DNA of 64,000 nt, from the NCBI GenBank assembly GCA_028023455.1, contig JAQFVV010000158.1, positions 620,001 through 684,000 on the forward strand, given 5' to 3'. Source of the DNA: Epiperipatus broadwayi. Taxonomy: Eukaryota > Onychophora > Udeonychophora > Euonychophora > Peripatidae. A program made the position numbers and the translations under genes. Of the stretch, positions 1-12,326 are shown one piece after another. Within the stretch, counting starts at the first letter, position 1. Each line of letters opens with the position of its first letter. Below the pieces are notes generated by a model. The model searched no databases. It worked only from the letters and a program-made list of their open reading frames with translations, and was not told the origin of the DNA.

Positions 1-69
1 TGCTTCAAAGGCATGTCCATTTAAATTAATATCATTCTGATTCTGTGGCAGTTTCTCACCACTTGCAAC
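1..69 (-). CDS. MCCC1: MCCC1 exon, cut by window edge (VASGEKLP...GHAFEA)
   Basis: This exon gives 23 codons, VASGEKLPQNQNDINL through NGHAFEA, and then reaches position 1. It continues the biotin-carboxylase C-terminal subdomain. In MCCC1 proteins the equivalent segment is followed by R-I-Y-A-E-D-P. The acceptor AG is at 71-70, and the intron separating it from the previous exon is only 89 bases (70-158). The biotin-carboxyl-carrier domain and the 3' UTR must lie to the left of the window. Confidence 0.9.
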
Positions 70-158
70 CTGAAAACATTGAATGATAGACAAGATTTAC
101 AATAACACTGTTAAAAATAAAATAAAAATTAAAATGATAAAAATCAGAAATATCTTAC

Positions 159-286
159 TTTAATTTGCCATTCTACTAAATCTGTATCTGTGATCATCTC
201 TGTAACTGGGTGCTCAACCTGAAGCCTAGTGTTCATTTCCATAAAATAAAATTTATGATCTTTATCCATAATGAATTCCACAGTTC
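159..286 (-). CDS. MCCC1: MCCC1 exon (TVEFIMD...LVEWQIK), catalytic core
   Basis: This exon has two bases completing Gly, then 42 codons, [12 protein letters not shown] through [10 protein letters not shown]. It holds the main catalytic segment of the biotin carboxylase: the Glu of VEF and the FMEMNTR strand (the Mg-binding Glu and Asn, and the catalytic Arg). The QVEHPVTEM segment follows. All of these key residues are present. The acceptor AG is at 288-287 and the donor GT at 158-157 (gtaaga). It ends in phase 0 before the last exon in the window. Nothing suggests decay: the reading frame is intact and the residues are conserved. Confidence 0.94.
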
Positions 287-565
287 CTTCAAAAAAAAGT
301 ATTGATTAAATCAAAAATTTAAAATATAAGCAGGAATCGCATTACTCTTCCAATTCCAGAATCCATAACATAAACAATGAGTATAATTGGAGGGCACTTA
401 GTAAAAGAGTAACTATATCTATAACAATTTTTTGATTACTGAAGTATGATAATGGATTCCTCATTCTTTATATTGTGACTTCTAGATTTGATAAAAAATA
501 TCAAGAATATCTCACGAATGTAAATTAAGGTGGAAGACAGTGACCTTTGCAATTAAACTAATTAC
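287..565 (-). other. MCCC1 intron, no other feature
   Basis: This 279-base intron lies between the PGITEAV and TVEFIMD exons. It is AT-rich, and I see no gene or recognisable repeat in it. Confidence 0.85.
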
Positions 566-647
566 CTGCTCCAACATATTTTACAGCTTTGGCAGCCTTT
601 ACAGCAGCTTCACCAAGAGAACGGCGTACAGCTTCAGTTATGCCAGG
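566..647 (-). CDS. MCCC1: MCCC1 exon (PGITEAVRR...KYVGA)
   Basis: This exon has 27 codons plus one base, PGITEAVRRSLGEAA through AVKYVGA and the first G of a Gly codon. It encodes the helix and strand between the RRHQK block and the metal-binding strand of the ATP-grasp domain. The acceptor AG is at 649-648 and the donor GT at 565-564. The split Gly codon (G|GA) is completed by the next exon, so the join gives VGAGTVEF, as in MCCC1 family proteins. The intron before it is 3.6 kb (648-4289). Confidence 0.92.
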
Positions 648-3029
648 CTTATAAATAATTAAAAACACTCTCAATATATTAGCTTTTATTAAATACATAA
701 AAATTAGATTACACTGTTTATAAAGACAAGTATCAATCTATACTCAGTCAAATGTTTTATTATATTTATTAATCTATTTTAAAACTGATTTAGTTTAATT
801 AAGAATTCAACTTCATACGATACATATTATTTCACTTTGTTCATTTTATTTTCAACTTTATACAGTCTAATTAATAAATTTCACAAACTTTAAAGATCAT
901 TACTGTCTTCTACGAGATTTAACTTTTTAACTGGAAGAATGATTATAATTTCTTTTTTTCTCATTGTAAAGAATAGATGAATTTTATTGTTATTTAAAGT
1001 CATACTTTATCACTGTGATTGTTTTTACTAAGGATCTGACACCAATATTTAAGAGGGCATAACTTTCCAGAAGATAGTTGATCAGAAATTATCACATTTT
1101 TCTTTCTAATATATAATTCTGTTTTTAACAGAATAAGCAGATTGATGGCAAAAGAAGAAAAATATGACCAGCAATGGGAATGAATGGATGCTATCGTACA
1201 AATTAAAATGTAATATTGAGACATCTGATGGGTTTATTTTATTCTCCCAAAATCTGTGTTACATAACTTCTAAAAAATACACATTGTTTGAACTATATAT
1301 GTTACAAGAATTCAACCATCATTTTTTGGCATTAAAAGTGCAAGCTGTCAGTTTGTATTATTACAATCAACAAACACTCTCAATAGCTAATATAAGATGG
1401 AACAGAACATTTTCTCTTATAAAAAACAAACATTACTTTTAAAAAATAATCTGCTTAATAATAAGAGTAGTTTCAGTTTCATTTCTTGCATCTGATCAAT
1501 AAATCTATAATGACCTGCAAGTAAGTTCTCCCAATAGCAAAATCAATGAGTTGTTTAAGTCAGCAACATCTCTATGCTGAAATAAAAATATTATCTTGAC
1601 TTTAATTAAAAGAACAAAATTTGTCATGAAAATATATGTGTCATTTTTTTCTATTAAAAGAATAAAATTTCATCTTTTATTAGAGAAAAAAGTGAAAGAA
1701 AAAAGAAGGGGAAAAAAAGAAACGGGGGGGGGGGTGAAAAGAAAAAGAAAGAGAAAGAAAACAAAAAGCAAAAAATAGAAAGAAAAGACAGACGGGCAGA
1801 TAGATAGAAGATATATAAAATAGTCATAAAATAACCCGTCATAGGACAAAAGTCTCTCCAACAGCTCTATAAAGATAAATAGTAAGGAAAAGATATTATT
1901 TGTTATGCTAGCTAAATGATAAAATTTTACTTTCTCATTTTACATTGGAATTAAAAATAGTTAGATAACCATTTTTGACTACTAACTGGACCACTGACTG
2001 GTTGAAGGTAGCCAGTTAACTGGAAAAAAAAAATCCTAAGATTACTTGAAACCTGCCAGATAAGTATGTTAACCACTATTTCACAAGGTCTTCCACACAT
2101 ATGTATAATAAGACATTTAGATTTAAAGCACATAAGTAATTTTAGGAAAAGTGATAGAAATCAATTTAAATTTTACATATAATTTATGGCAAAATAAATA
2201 ATTAAAAAGAAATCTGAAAAAAAAAAAATTGAATAAGATAAAAACATGAAAATAAAATGAATGTTATAAGATACAACATAAATCACAAAAAAAAAAAAAA
2301 AGAAAGAAGCCAAAATTAAAATGGATAAAAATCTTTTAAATAAACTGAATAGGAAATTCCAAAAAGTAACCAAAAATATAAGAAGCAATATTCTAGAATT
2401 TTCTATAAAGACTTGAAAATAAAAACAAACTTGGAAAAATGAAAGCTATGTTTTAAGGAATTTACAACATCAAAAACCAATTTCAGTCATGAATAGGTTC
2501 ACTGAAAAACATCAGTAGATATATTCCACCTTTCAGTAAGAGATTATAAGAATATATAGAAAAATTATATCATAATCAACTTACTTTTTTCCAGATACAT
2601 TGAAAGATTTTCAATAAAAAAATGTGAGATCAAATTATAATTGAGAACATTGCCAAAAGTTAAAACTATTGGAATTTATAGTACTGCTTCAAAAATTTTG
2701 CAAAAAATGAAAGATTCAATAAAAATTACTGATCAAAGTATAACAATTAATCTGGAAATCAAGTCACTGAAAAAACTTATTTTCATATTATCACCCTATG
2801 TCTCATATAGAATTAAGATCATTCTGAATATCACGAGAATCACCAAATATATAAGCTGATTTCAGGAAAGTTTGAGGAACTACAAACATTATTACAGATA
2901 TACATTAAATAATAGGAAAATAAAACAAAGATATTAGAAATTCAATATAAGTTTTATTAATTACAACAGGATCTTTGATTCAATTGATTATGCTCAATTA
3001 TAAAATATTAGAAAAACGTAGGCACCCAT
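648..3029 (-). other. MCCC1 intron, left part, low-complexity AT sequence
   Basis: I see no coding region here. The short open frames are AT- or purine-rich chance ORFs. Notable only are a purine tract with a run of ten G around 1685-1790 and A-runs near 2218 and 2287. The stretch 2440-3030 may be the 5' continuation of the LINE relic that follows, but I could not recognise a domain in it. Confidence 0.5.
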
Positions 3030-3830
3030 ATATTTCTCTCCACTGACAAGAAATCTCTATGTGGAACTAAAAGCTACATATAGATTGATTTGATATTGAT
3101 AAAGGGGCATATCCTCATCCTACTAATGATGATTAATGTGGATTTAGCATAGAAGAAATAAACATCAACAATTTGATAACACTACATTGATAGCTAAAAA
3201 TATACAACTTTTAACCGAAAATTAAAGAATAGAGTGAAGAGATGAATTACAGCTAAATTTGAAGAAGACAAAGATTATTATCTTAGTCAATTGCTGACAT
3301 CAAAACTGGTAATGAAAGCATATTAATCATTGACAATTTTGTTTTCTTGAATCATTCTCCAATAACAATGTCAAGAGATTCATTGCAAACTAATATTGGC
3401 AGATTTTAAATGAATCATCTTGGAAAAGATTTTTAGATATAATGATATAATAGACTTGTGCAAGTTATAATATTTCTAATAATTCTCTATAAACATGAAA
3501 ATTAAACACTAAAAACAAAGAATACAAAAAATGGTGATGCTTTTGAACTATGATGATGAAGAATATTTTTAAAATATCTATAGAAGGCTAGGAAAATAAA
3601 CAATTGGACTTTTGATCAGATTAGATATGACACTTCATTTGAAACAAAAAACTAGGTTGAAATTCTTTTACTCTAATGTATCATGAGATGAATCAATTTA
3701 CTAAAAAAAGTGTAATAGATATGAAAAGTTGATGGTGAAAGCAGAACAATCAGCAATAAGGGCAGATGAATTACCACAACAATGAATCACTTCCGAATAT
3801 CCTGATAAACCAAACAAGTAATAGAGCATT
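3030..3830 (+). pseudogene. Degenerate RTE-type LINE, RT C-terminal part
   Basis: Reading across many frameshifts and stops, the plus strand shows the tail of an endonuclease/reverse-transcriptase LINE. A decayed YADD-type motif appears as FDNTTLIA near 3164-3190. It is followed by a LNLKKTK-like block (about 3255-3275) and a D-N-F-V-F-L block (about 3332-3350). Next come an EEYF/W-type block (about 3555-3580), TIGLLIR-LDMTL (about 3600-3635) and an EKLMV-K block near 3722-3745. These blocks occur in this order in the widespread RTE-like ORF2 ending in V-D-G-K-R-R-R-G. There is no intact ORF, so this is a dead copy inside an MCCC1 intron. The 5' boundary is unknown. Confidence 0.6.
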
Positions 3831-4244
3831 CTGAAATAAATGCTGATTACATAATCATCAGATATGACTTAAGACTTGATGGCACTTAATAATAAATAAC
3901 TATTAAACACTCAAGATTTTAACAAAACATCAATTTCAGAAACTATTACATTAAACATTAATTAAATCTTAAGACTTTTTTATTTATTGTAATCTACTGA
4001 AAGATGATACATGATTTAATTAAACCCTAAAAGTCATTTAAACTAAAAATTCTATCAGATGAAGTTAGGCTTAAAATAATAATAATTTCAATTGCTTGCT
4101 GAGTGCAACAGTTCCATTCAAATGATCAAATTAAATTTCTTTTTATTTTTTTAATTACCTTATCTGGAAATTGATCTAGGAACTTTTAGCTCTTGACGCC
4201 ACCACTCCCATCATAGTACTAAACTATAATGGGCAAGTGTTTTA

Positions 4245-5285
<1,041 letters not shown>

Positions 5286-5540
5286 ATTTTATTATACAAT
5301 ATTCCAATTCAAAAAATTCTTCTTAAATTTTTTTCAACAAAAACTTTTTATTATTATTATTACAGTTTCAACTGTACCTTGCAGTCTTCATCAGATCTAC
5401 AAAATTCAAATACATATAACAATACAACCATTACATAATACATTTCATATTTTATACAAATTTATCAATTGTCAAAATTATTAATTTTTTATTAACTTCT
5501 TATAAATCTTTAATACATATTATATGTCTTATATAAAATT
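5286..5540 (-). repeat. PLE terminal repeat (3' copy) with hammerhead-like core
   Basis: This stretch is repeated in the same orientation at 12127-12326 and inverted at 12327-12560. On the minus strand 5394-5365 reads CTGATGAAGACTGC, a short loop, CAGTT and then GAAAC. That resembles the conserved hammerhead-ribozyme core reported from Penelope-like elements. In this copy the stem is imperfect. Confidence 0.6.
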
Positions 5541-6059
5541 ACTCTTCTAATTTTTAATTATTAATTACTCTTTCCAATCTTTCTATTATTCTAATATCCA
5601 TAATATTTTATTTTATTCATATTATCTTTTATACATATAATATTTTACACATCATACACTAACTTTATCTTTTTACTACCCCAATTTTATTACCCATATC
5701 ACTATTAATATATCATTCTTTCTTTATTCTTCTTATATTTTAATTTTATTTATTCTTACTTAATACATTTTTTACCTTATTATTATCTCAATTGTTACAC
5801 ATAAATTTTACCTTATTTTCTTCTTCTACTTCTCTCTATTCCCCATTTTCTTCTAGTAATTTAACTTCCTTTTAATCTCCCTTTCATATTCCTGAACCTA
5901 TAGCTCCCTCTAGTATCTATTTTTATAACTACTTTCATATAATATCCTTAACCATTTTTATCTCTAACTCTAATTTCTTCACCTTTTCTTATATTATCAC
6001 TATCCCCCCCCACCACATCCCTATTAAGATTAGGCTTAATTTTCTTAATATTGCCTCCT

Positions 6060-6323
6060 TTATTTTCCTATCTCTTTTTTATCTATATAACTAATCATTC
6101 TTATACTCTCTTTCCCAATATTATGACCTGTTTCCATAATATGCATATATATTGACCTTTTATCATATTTATGTTGCTCCAATCTAGTATATATAGAATT
6201 TTTTGTTTCACCCACATAATTATTTCTAATTCCTTTATCCTTACATATCTTACATTCTATTTCATACACTCCATTAATATTCTCCCTCTCCCCATTTATA
6301 TATTTATTAGCCAATATCTCCAT
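6060..6323 (-). pseudogene. PLE GIY-YIG endonuclease domain
   Basis: This 87-residue open segment contains the signature of a GIY-YIG nuclease. GVYEIEC comes first (around residue 18), then a CKICKDKG insert, NNYVGETKNS (about residues 34-44), the arginine block YTRLEQH, and MHIMETGHNI near the end. In Penelope-like elements this domain follows the RT and is thought to nick target DNA. Its position directly downstream of the RT segment on the same strand agrees with that. There is a break upstream (6324-6333), where the frame shifts from the preceding linker ORF, so the polyprotein is not continuous. Confidence 0.8.
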
Positions 6324-6333
6324 TATATTTTTT

Positions 6334-6588
6334 TCATTTTCTATTCACTATTCTATATTTTATAATATCCTTAATTGTTTTATTAATTGTTCTAATAATT
6401 TTATTTATTCCTTTAACTATTCTGTTATCACTAGTTTTAATTCCTATATATTTCTTGTTATTATCCTTCTTTTTTATATCTTCTTTACCTTCTTTTCCTT
6501 CCTCTTTATATTTCTCTTCTATCCTTTCTATATTCTTTCTTATTACCTTTTCTGGATAATCATTCACTTTAAATTCTTCAATTATCAT
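6334..6588 (-). pseudogene. PLE RT-endonuclease linker
   Basis: This 84-residue Lys/Glu/Ile-rich segment (EEFKVNDYPEKVIRKNIER, then YIGIKTSDNRIVKGINKI) fits the region between RT thumb and GIY-YIG in Penelope-like proteins. That region normally has a Y-P-x-x-x-I-x-K stretch and a small Y-I-x-I segment. It is frameshifted relative to both neighbours. Confidence 0.6.
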
Positions 6589-6654
6589 CCCTATCTCCTT
6601 ATCATATTCCTCCCTATTATTACAATAATTATTTTGCCCTATCCACCTATGAAC

Positions 6655-7313
6655 TTATAGAATGTTATACCTATTATCCATATTAGACCTCCAATTTGCC
6701 ACATTATTACCTATTTTCCTATATACTTCTGTCTCCATGTCACATCTTCCTTTAATATAGTGCTTCTTTATTAATATATCCAAATACGTCAATTTATTTT
6801 CATTTTCCCATTCTACTGTAAATTTTATCTTTTCATCCACCTTATTAATTTTATCTATATATTTTTTAATTTGCCTTTCAGTTTTATTAAATATTAATAA
6901 ATAATCATCTACATATCTTTTAATCATTACCGGTGCATTTTCATCTTTTATCATTACTTCCTCCATTCCCTGCATATACATATCACTTAAAACCCCACTC
7001 ACTGCACCTCCTATCCATAACCATTCCCTTTGCTTATAAAATTCCCATTAAACTCAAAAGTTATATTCTTACAGCACATCTCCATTAAATTCTTTAATTT
7101 ATACATAGGTATCTCTATCTCCTTTTCGCTACCCTCAACATACTTATCTATTACTATTTTAATTGCTTTCTCTATATTTATATTTGTACACATTGAAACT
7201 AAATCTATTTTTATCAATGTTAATTTATAATTACCACACTCCTTCACTTTTCTTTTAATTTCTCTCACTAATTCTTTATTGTTCTTAATATATGGCTCAC
7301 TATTTCTATCCAC
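6655..7313 (-). pseudogene. PLE reverse transcriptase core
   Basis: Two adjacent ORFs (7313-7011 and 7002-6655), separated by a frameshift and stop at about 7003-7010, make the RT palm. The upstream part has LIKIDLVSMCTNI, the Penelope version of the first catalytic Asp motif (usually DVxSLYTNI). The second part has MSGVLSDMYMQGMEE and then KRYVDDYLLIF, the catalytic YVDD box, followed by LTYLDILI. The catalytic aspartates are kept, but the frame is broken. Confidence 0.85.
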
Positions 7314-7319
7314 ATACTT

Positions 7320-7718
7320 AAAAATACTCCCTAACCACTTTGATACTTTATCATAACACTACCCTTTCCCATTAGTCACTGGCCTTAAAGGTACTCCTTC
7401 TTTATAAATCTTTGGTGCCCCATAAATCTTTGTTACTTCACATTCCTTATTTACTATTTCTTCCAATTTCCCTCTATTCATTATTCCTTTATTACACAAT
7501 CCTTTAACCATTTCCTATACTTTCTTATTATTACTTTTAATATCTTTTTTTATTTTAATAAAAAATTCTTCCTTTAACATTCTCTCGATCTTTTTTATAT
7601 ACTCCTCCTTATTCATCATTACTAACTTACTACCTTTATCTGACTTTATAAATATTATTTCCTTTTCATACTGCTTTTTAATTCTTTTAACTTCTTCTAT
7701 CTTTATCCAGTACTGTTC
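7320..7718 (-). pseudogene. PLE RT N-terminal part (fingers)
   Basis: The minus-strand frame reads QYWIKIEEVKR at the insertion edge. It continues with KSDKGSKLVMM (the Penelope S-D-K-G motif) and YGAPKIYKEGVPLRPV (the Y-G-x-P-K-I-H-K type motif). Two in-frame stops (near 7513 and 7367) show decay. Confidence 0.7.
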
Positions 7719-7720
7719 TA

Positions 7721-9087
7721 TTAGATCATGTCAGCTGCTTGATGGCATTGTTGCTATGCACAAACACAAATATAACATTACCGAGCCCACCCCATTATTT
7801 GTGAAAGAATAATAATAATGATACAGGTTAACATAATTCATTTATTTCCTTAATAAATTTACTGGAACAATTTTATGTAAACATATGTTATTGCAAATAT
7901 TCTATTATAGTAGAATTCTCTGTGTACGCCAGCGCTGGCTGGCAAAACCATCACCCCCCCCTTCCTGCAAACTTTACAAAGTCTACTAGCATTGCTTGAG
8001 AGATAACTAACTACATCATGGTGGGAAAAAATGCTGATAGTGCTTTAATTACTGAACTGTTTTTTACTTTTTTGGGTCATTTTTGAAAAGAAAAAGTATT
8101 TATTTATTGATTGATTTATTACAATAGCTATCTTTGAAAAAATATGTGTATGGATATCAATGGCACACCTATTAAGAACGAATAATAATTTCCAACTCGA
8201 TTTGTTTTTTTATTTTTGTTTAAGATTAATAAATGTATTCTTTGGATAATTTCTTTTGGTCTCTGGATAGAACTACGAGAAATTTTACAGTCATACATTT
8301 TATCCAAAGGCTTAACATAATTCATTGATTTCCTTAATCAATTTCTATAATTTAGTCGAGAACAATTTTACGCTACAAAAAATTTAAAAAGCTTTAACTA
8401 CAAGTGGCCAAAAATTTCATCTTAATCCTGCAATGTAGGGCAGATGGTATGTCTTTTCCCATACACAAGAATTAAAACTTTATCAATTAACATACCTTAT
8501 TATAAATATTCTATTACAGTAGAATTAATTAATTCACCATGTACGCCGGCTTCCGTGGACGGCAGTTGCCTTAATTTCAAATTGTCCGTTTTCGAGTCAG
8601 CCATTTTATTTGTCACGGACGTGTTCTCATGCAAACATGACTTTTCGTGTGATCTAGACGAAATCTTGCTTGGACATATCCTTTCTGAATTTTTTGAACA
8701 TTCCATGTTGAGTAGGAAAGCATGGCAATGGGTTGACAATTGTTAGAAGGTAATAGTAGGTCAGATGATTTGTAAGCTAATTCCTTTGACATGCATATCT
8801 GAAGAGTTTTTGGCTGAAGTTCAGATACCCTCACATGATATTGTAATGAACTTTGAACTGTGAGCATTGGGATAAAATGCGTAACACAAAGCAGGCGGCT
8901 GCCGAAAACAGCATCCTTTTGTGCTTTTAGCGTAGAAATAATGCCATTGGCACCAGAGGCCACATTTAAATGGCCTCTTTCTGTGCTTTTGCAAAGATAT
9001 ATAGGCCTAGAAGGCACGGCCGCATAGACAGCACATTTATGTGCTTTTGCATAAAAATAGCACCATTAAGAGGTTGACATGATCTAA
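7721..9087. mobile_element. Mariner-type non-autonomous element inserted in PLE (TA duplication)
   Basis: This 1367-base element has terminal inverted repeats TTAGATCATGTCA at both ends (7721-7733 and 9075-9087) and weaker matching inside them. It is flanked by TA at 7719-7720 and 9088-9089. Excising it with one TA joins the PLE frame at a palindromic target, CTGTTCTAGAACAG. TA duplication and TTAG-starting ends are typical of Tc1/mariner elements. No transposase was recognised; open frames at 8444-8746 (+) and 8613-9017 (-) resemble nothing I know. It also has an internal duplication (around 7830-7945 and 8310-8560) and subterminal repeats with a GTGCTTTTGC core near 8915, 8978 and 9036. It looks like a MITE-like derivative. 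Confidence 0.8.
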
Positions 9088-9089
9088 TA

Positions 9090-9415
9090 GAACAGTATTA
9101 TTTACCCTTTCTCTTATTCTAACTTTCCTATCCTTTACATTCTTCATTTTATATACCATATTATTCATTTCTTCTTTTACCTTCTCAATCCATCTTTTAT
9201 TATCCCTATTTATAATATTATAAACTTCCTCCTTTTCATAATAATATATGTTATATTTCTCTTCCAAAAATTTTGGTACTATTTTTTCCATTACCACTTG
9301 TACTTCCATTACATTCTTCCTATTATTATTATTATGCTATACACTATAAATTTCAAACCTTTACGTATTGTCTTTAATTCTTCTTCTTTTGACTCTATTG
9401 ATGTTAAATTACATA
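9090..9415 (-). pseudogene. PLE coding segment between the two inserts
   Basis: The frame from the right insert reads a CNLTSIESKEEELKTI-like block at about 9413-9365, which resembles the N-L-x-x-x-x-L-x-x-x-E block before the Penelope RT. It shifts near 9325 and goes on as MEVQVVMEKIVPKFLEE to RVNNTVL at the edge of the 7721-9087 insert. It is broken but clearly collinear with the neighbouring PLE parts. Confidence 0.65.
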
Positions 9416-11522
9416 TTGTAACGATATATAAATATGTCATTACATTAATTAAAATAAAAACTTAAAAGTTCGCAAATAAAAGGAAAAAAACTAAACGCTA
9501 AAATTAAAACATTGTTAAACGTGTATACATTCGCACAGATGTTAAACTTTAAAAATTTTTTTTTTTCATAAACAAAAAAAAAAAAAAGTATTTGAACGTA
9601 TTTTTTTTAATAAAAAAATACAAGATTGAAATAAAAACAGGTATTAATTAATTCTTGTAATCTAGAAAGGAAAATGGTTGTTTATTAATTATCTAAAAGC
9701 TGTTTAATTAAAAAGTCAGATGGAAAGTTAGATAAGAGAAGAAAGAGATTTTAGCTTGACAAATGGAAGCACTAAGCCTTGGCCCGGACCATAACGAAAA
9801 AACAGATTAGTGACGTTTTGTTCAGTGAATCCTTGTGGATGATATAAAAAGAAAGAAATATTGAGTTCAAGGAGCTTTTTTCAACTTGGTTGGGGAGACG
9901 AGCGATAAAGACGCACTTTATCGTTCTCTCCCACTTATCTCTGAAATGAAATGACTGATACCATGAACCAGCAAATGCCACCTCCTGAACATTAGATCGA
10001 TCTTTCAATTAAAGACTCCGTGGACATACACCAGGAACCGGGAGTTCTGCTACCGTAAGCTATAGGAAAGGAACAATTCTTAAAATCAATCAAGAACTTT
10101 CGTCAAGTTGAACAAATTAATAAACAAGCCGACTTATTTAAAATGGACTCTTATCTGACTTTTTGTAAGTTTTAAATCAAATTAATAATGGTTAATTTTA
10201 TATCTTTCCCGATTGTTAAAAGAATCATTTCCCTTTTAATATTTTTTATGTGTAGTAATATTTTATTGTAGAAATTATTAAATGCATTACATTTAAGTTG
10301 TCTATAGACGCTTGCATGGATTCGTTTGCGGTTAATTAGATTTTGGTTTTCATATTTGATCAAAATATATAGACATTCGATAAATAATGATACCTTACGG
10401 TGAGTATCTAAAATGTATTTATTCGGATGTCTTTTAAGTTATTGGTGACAACGCAAGTATCTTATGGTGAATACTATTGGGTTACTTATAAGTTTCCCTC
10501 TGCGATTGTCGGTATCAATAATTTTGTATTTTGATCGTTTATGTTTATTTTGAAAATGTTTTTGACCGTGGAATCTGTGTAATCGATCTATACCCAACAT
10601 TTTTAAATAAATCTGTGCGAACGTATATAAATGTTAAAATTAAGTCGGGCGCGAATGGCTATATAGTTTTGTAAAGTTGTATTAAGGGAGGGTAATCTTA
10701 GGTTATTCATTTCGTAGTTGAATTGGTTCAATGGATTGGATATATTTGTGTAATTAGTAAATGTAGTATGAGATCCGCTACGGGCAGGATTATAGATATA
10801 CGCCACACACCCTCTGTTTGCCTATGGATGGGTTTGTAAGTCGGCAGAAGACCGCAGTCCATTCCTATGGAGTTTTTAGTTTATTGATCTACTTGCCCAC
10901 AGATGTCACATTCCTGTTGGTGGAGAGTCAAGGTCTTCTCTATTTCTACTTATTGTTCAGATGTACATTCCTGACAATATAGTATTTTGTGTTGTCGTAT
11001 CATGCTACATTGAATACATGAATGTATCAGATGGATTGGCGCCAGTTGATTGCGAAATTTGTTGCCTAAGGTTAAATCAGGGAAGAATATTTTCCTTTCA
11101 AATGCAGACCTATGTAGTCCATTCATACTCGACCCTCTAAATAAAATATTAAACATTATAGCAAGCTATTTTAAATGTAAAATTAAAAATTAAGATAAAA
11201 ATCTAAATGTTAAACTTATTCCTCGGGTTTAGAATGATTTTATATGTGTGTAAATAAATATTTTTCTGTGTTAATTTCTGGCAGTGGCTTTTATTATTTT
11301 ATTCTTTTATATTTAAGATATAAAATTTATAGAGATTTTTATCTCGGCGTCTCCGCTGAGCTAGTGACAATGGGCTAACGATCTAAATATGTAAATAAAG
11401 TGGAATCCTAACCGCGTATCTGCCTACTTTATAAATTTTTCTAGGCTCAAATGCCTAGATGGCGCCCTTTGATAGTGGGGTGCGGTGCGATGCGATCTCC
11501 CACTTCGTTTGGATCGTTATAA
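9416..11522. mobile_element. TA-flanked element of unknown family inserted in PLE
   Basis: This 2107-base insert has short terminal inverted repeats (TTGTAACGAT on the left, TTATAACGAT on the right, one mismatch). TA flanks it at 9414-9415 and 11523-11524. Removing it plus one TA restores the PLE frame as Gly-Ser-Asn-Ile-Cys-Asn-Leu. Its composition is less AT-rich than the PLE. Minus-strand ORFs inside include 11156-10950, with CxxC pairs (CIQC and CQEC), and past a stop a further CDIC near 10900. These suggest a decayed zinc-binding protein that I do not recognise. The TA duplication suggests a Tc1/mariner-like or other TA-targeting transposon. A TGGCGCCC motif at 11461 resembles an LTR primer-binding site, but I found no LTR pair. 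Confidence 0.7.
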
Positions 11523-11524
11523 TA

Positions 11525-11926
11525 TATTACTTCCTTTTTCTTCTTTCTTCTCTTTTTCATCTTCACTCCTTCTTCCTTCCATTAACTTATCCATTTTCTT
11601 TTTATGTCTTATTCTAGTCTTATCAATAATAAATTCTTTTTTCTTGTTATATAATTCTTCAAAAATCCTTTCTTCTTCTCTAGTAATTTTATTAACCAAC
11701 TTTCTTCTATTTCTCTAACTCCTTTATATATTTCTTTTTTATTTTTATATCCATTCTTTATATATTCTTTTAACACTTTCTCCTCCATATTCCTTATCAT
11801 ATGCAACTTATTCTTCATAATTTTCCTCAAATTCTTCATTCTTATAAAATTTAGTATAACATTATTCCTTATACATTCTTTCAAAAATTTTATATTATTT
11901 TTAACATTAGTTATTTTTATCAACAA
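11525..11926 (-). pseudogene. PLE N-terminal coding segment
   Basis: Two overlapping minus-strand ORFs (11926-11609 and 11699-11517) are joined by one frameshift. They give a Lys/Asn/Ile-rich N-terminal region with NVKNNIKFLKECI, PNF-like FIRMKNLRK and TREEERIFEELYNKKKEF. Penelope-like proteins have a similar basic, coiled-coil-prone region ahead of the RT. The frame runs straight into the 9416-11522 insert. Confidence 0.65.
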
Positions 11927-12126
11927 TCACCACATTTATAATTTTTGAAATTTCTTCTCCTTCCACTATTCTAGTATAGTTCATAAGCATTTTAACATTA
12001 TTCACATGATAAATGCTGGTTATATTATTCATTATATTCAAATCCTGTTCCATCATATCTTCTTAGTTGTGTGTTATCTTTTTATATCTATATATAATCC
12101 TTCTAAACACTTTCCTTTATTTCTGC

Positions 12127-12326
12127 TATTTTCATATACAATATTGCAATTCAAATAATTTTTCCTACATTTTTTTCAGCAAAAACTTTTTATGATTATT
12201 ATTACAGTTTCGACTGTTTCTTGCAGTCTTCATCAGATCTACAAAATTCAAATACATATAACAATACAATCATTACACAATACATTTCACATTTTATACA
12301 AATTTACCAATTCTCAAAATTATTGT
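12127..12326 (-). repeat. PLE terminal repeat (5' copy)
   Basis: This is a direct copy of 5286-5490. On the minus strand 12236-12207 reads CTGATGAA, then GACTG, an AAG-containing loop and CAGTC, then GAAAC. This is a perfect 5-base stem between the two conserved hammerhead-like boxes. Confidence 0.65.

Noticed and set aside
1596-1861. Lys/Arg-rich frame and its hydrophobic antisense frames
   Set aside because: Low-complexity purine tract; no gene.
8613-9017. 134-codon open frame on the minus strand inside the TA-flanked element
   Set aside because: It runs through the subterminal repeat units and has no recognisable domain; the overlapping frames on both strands look incidental.
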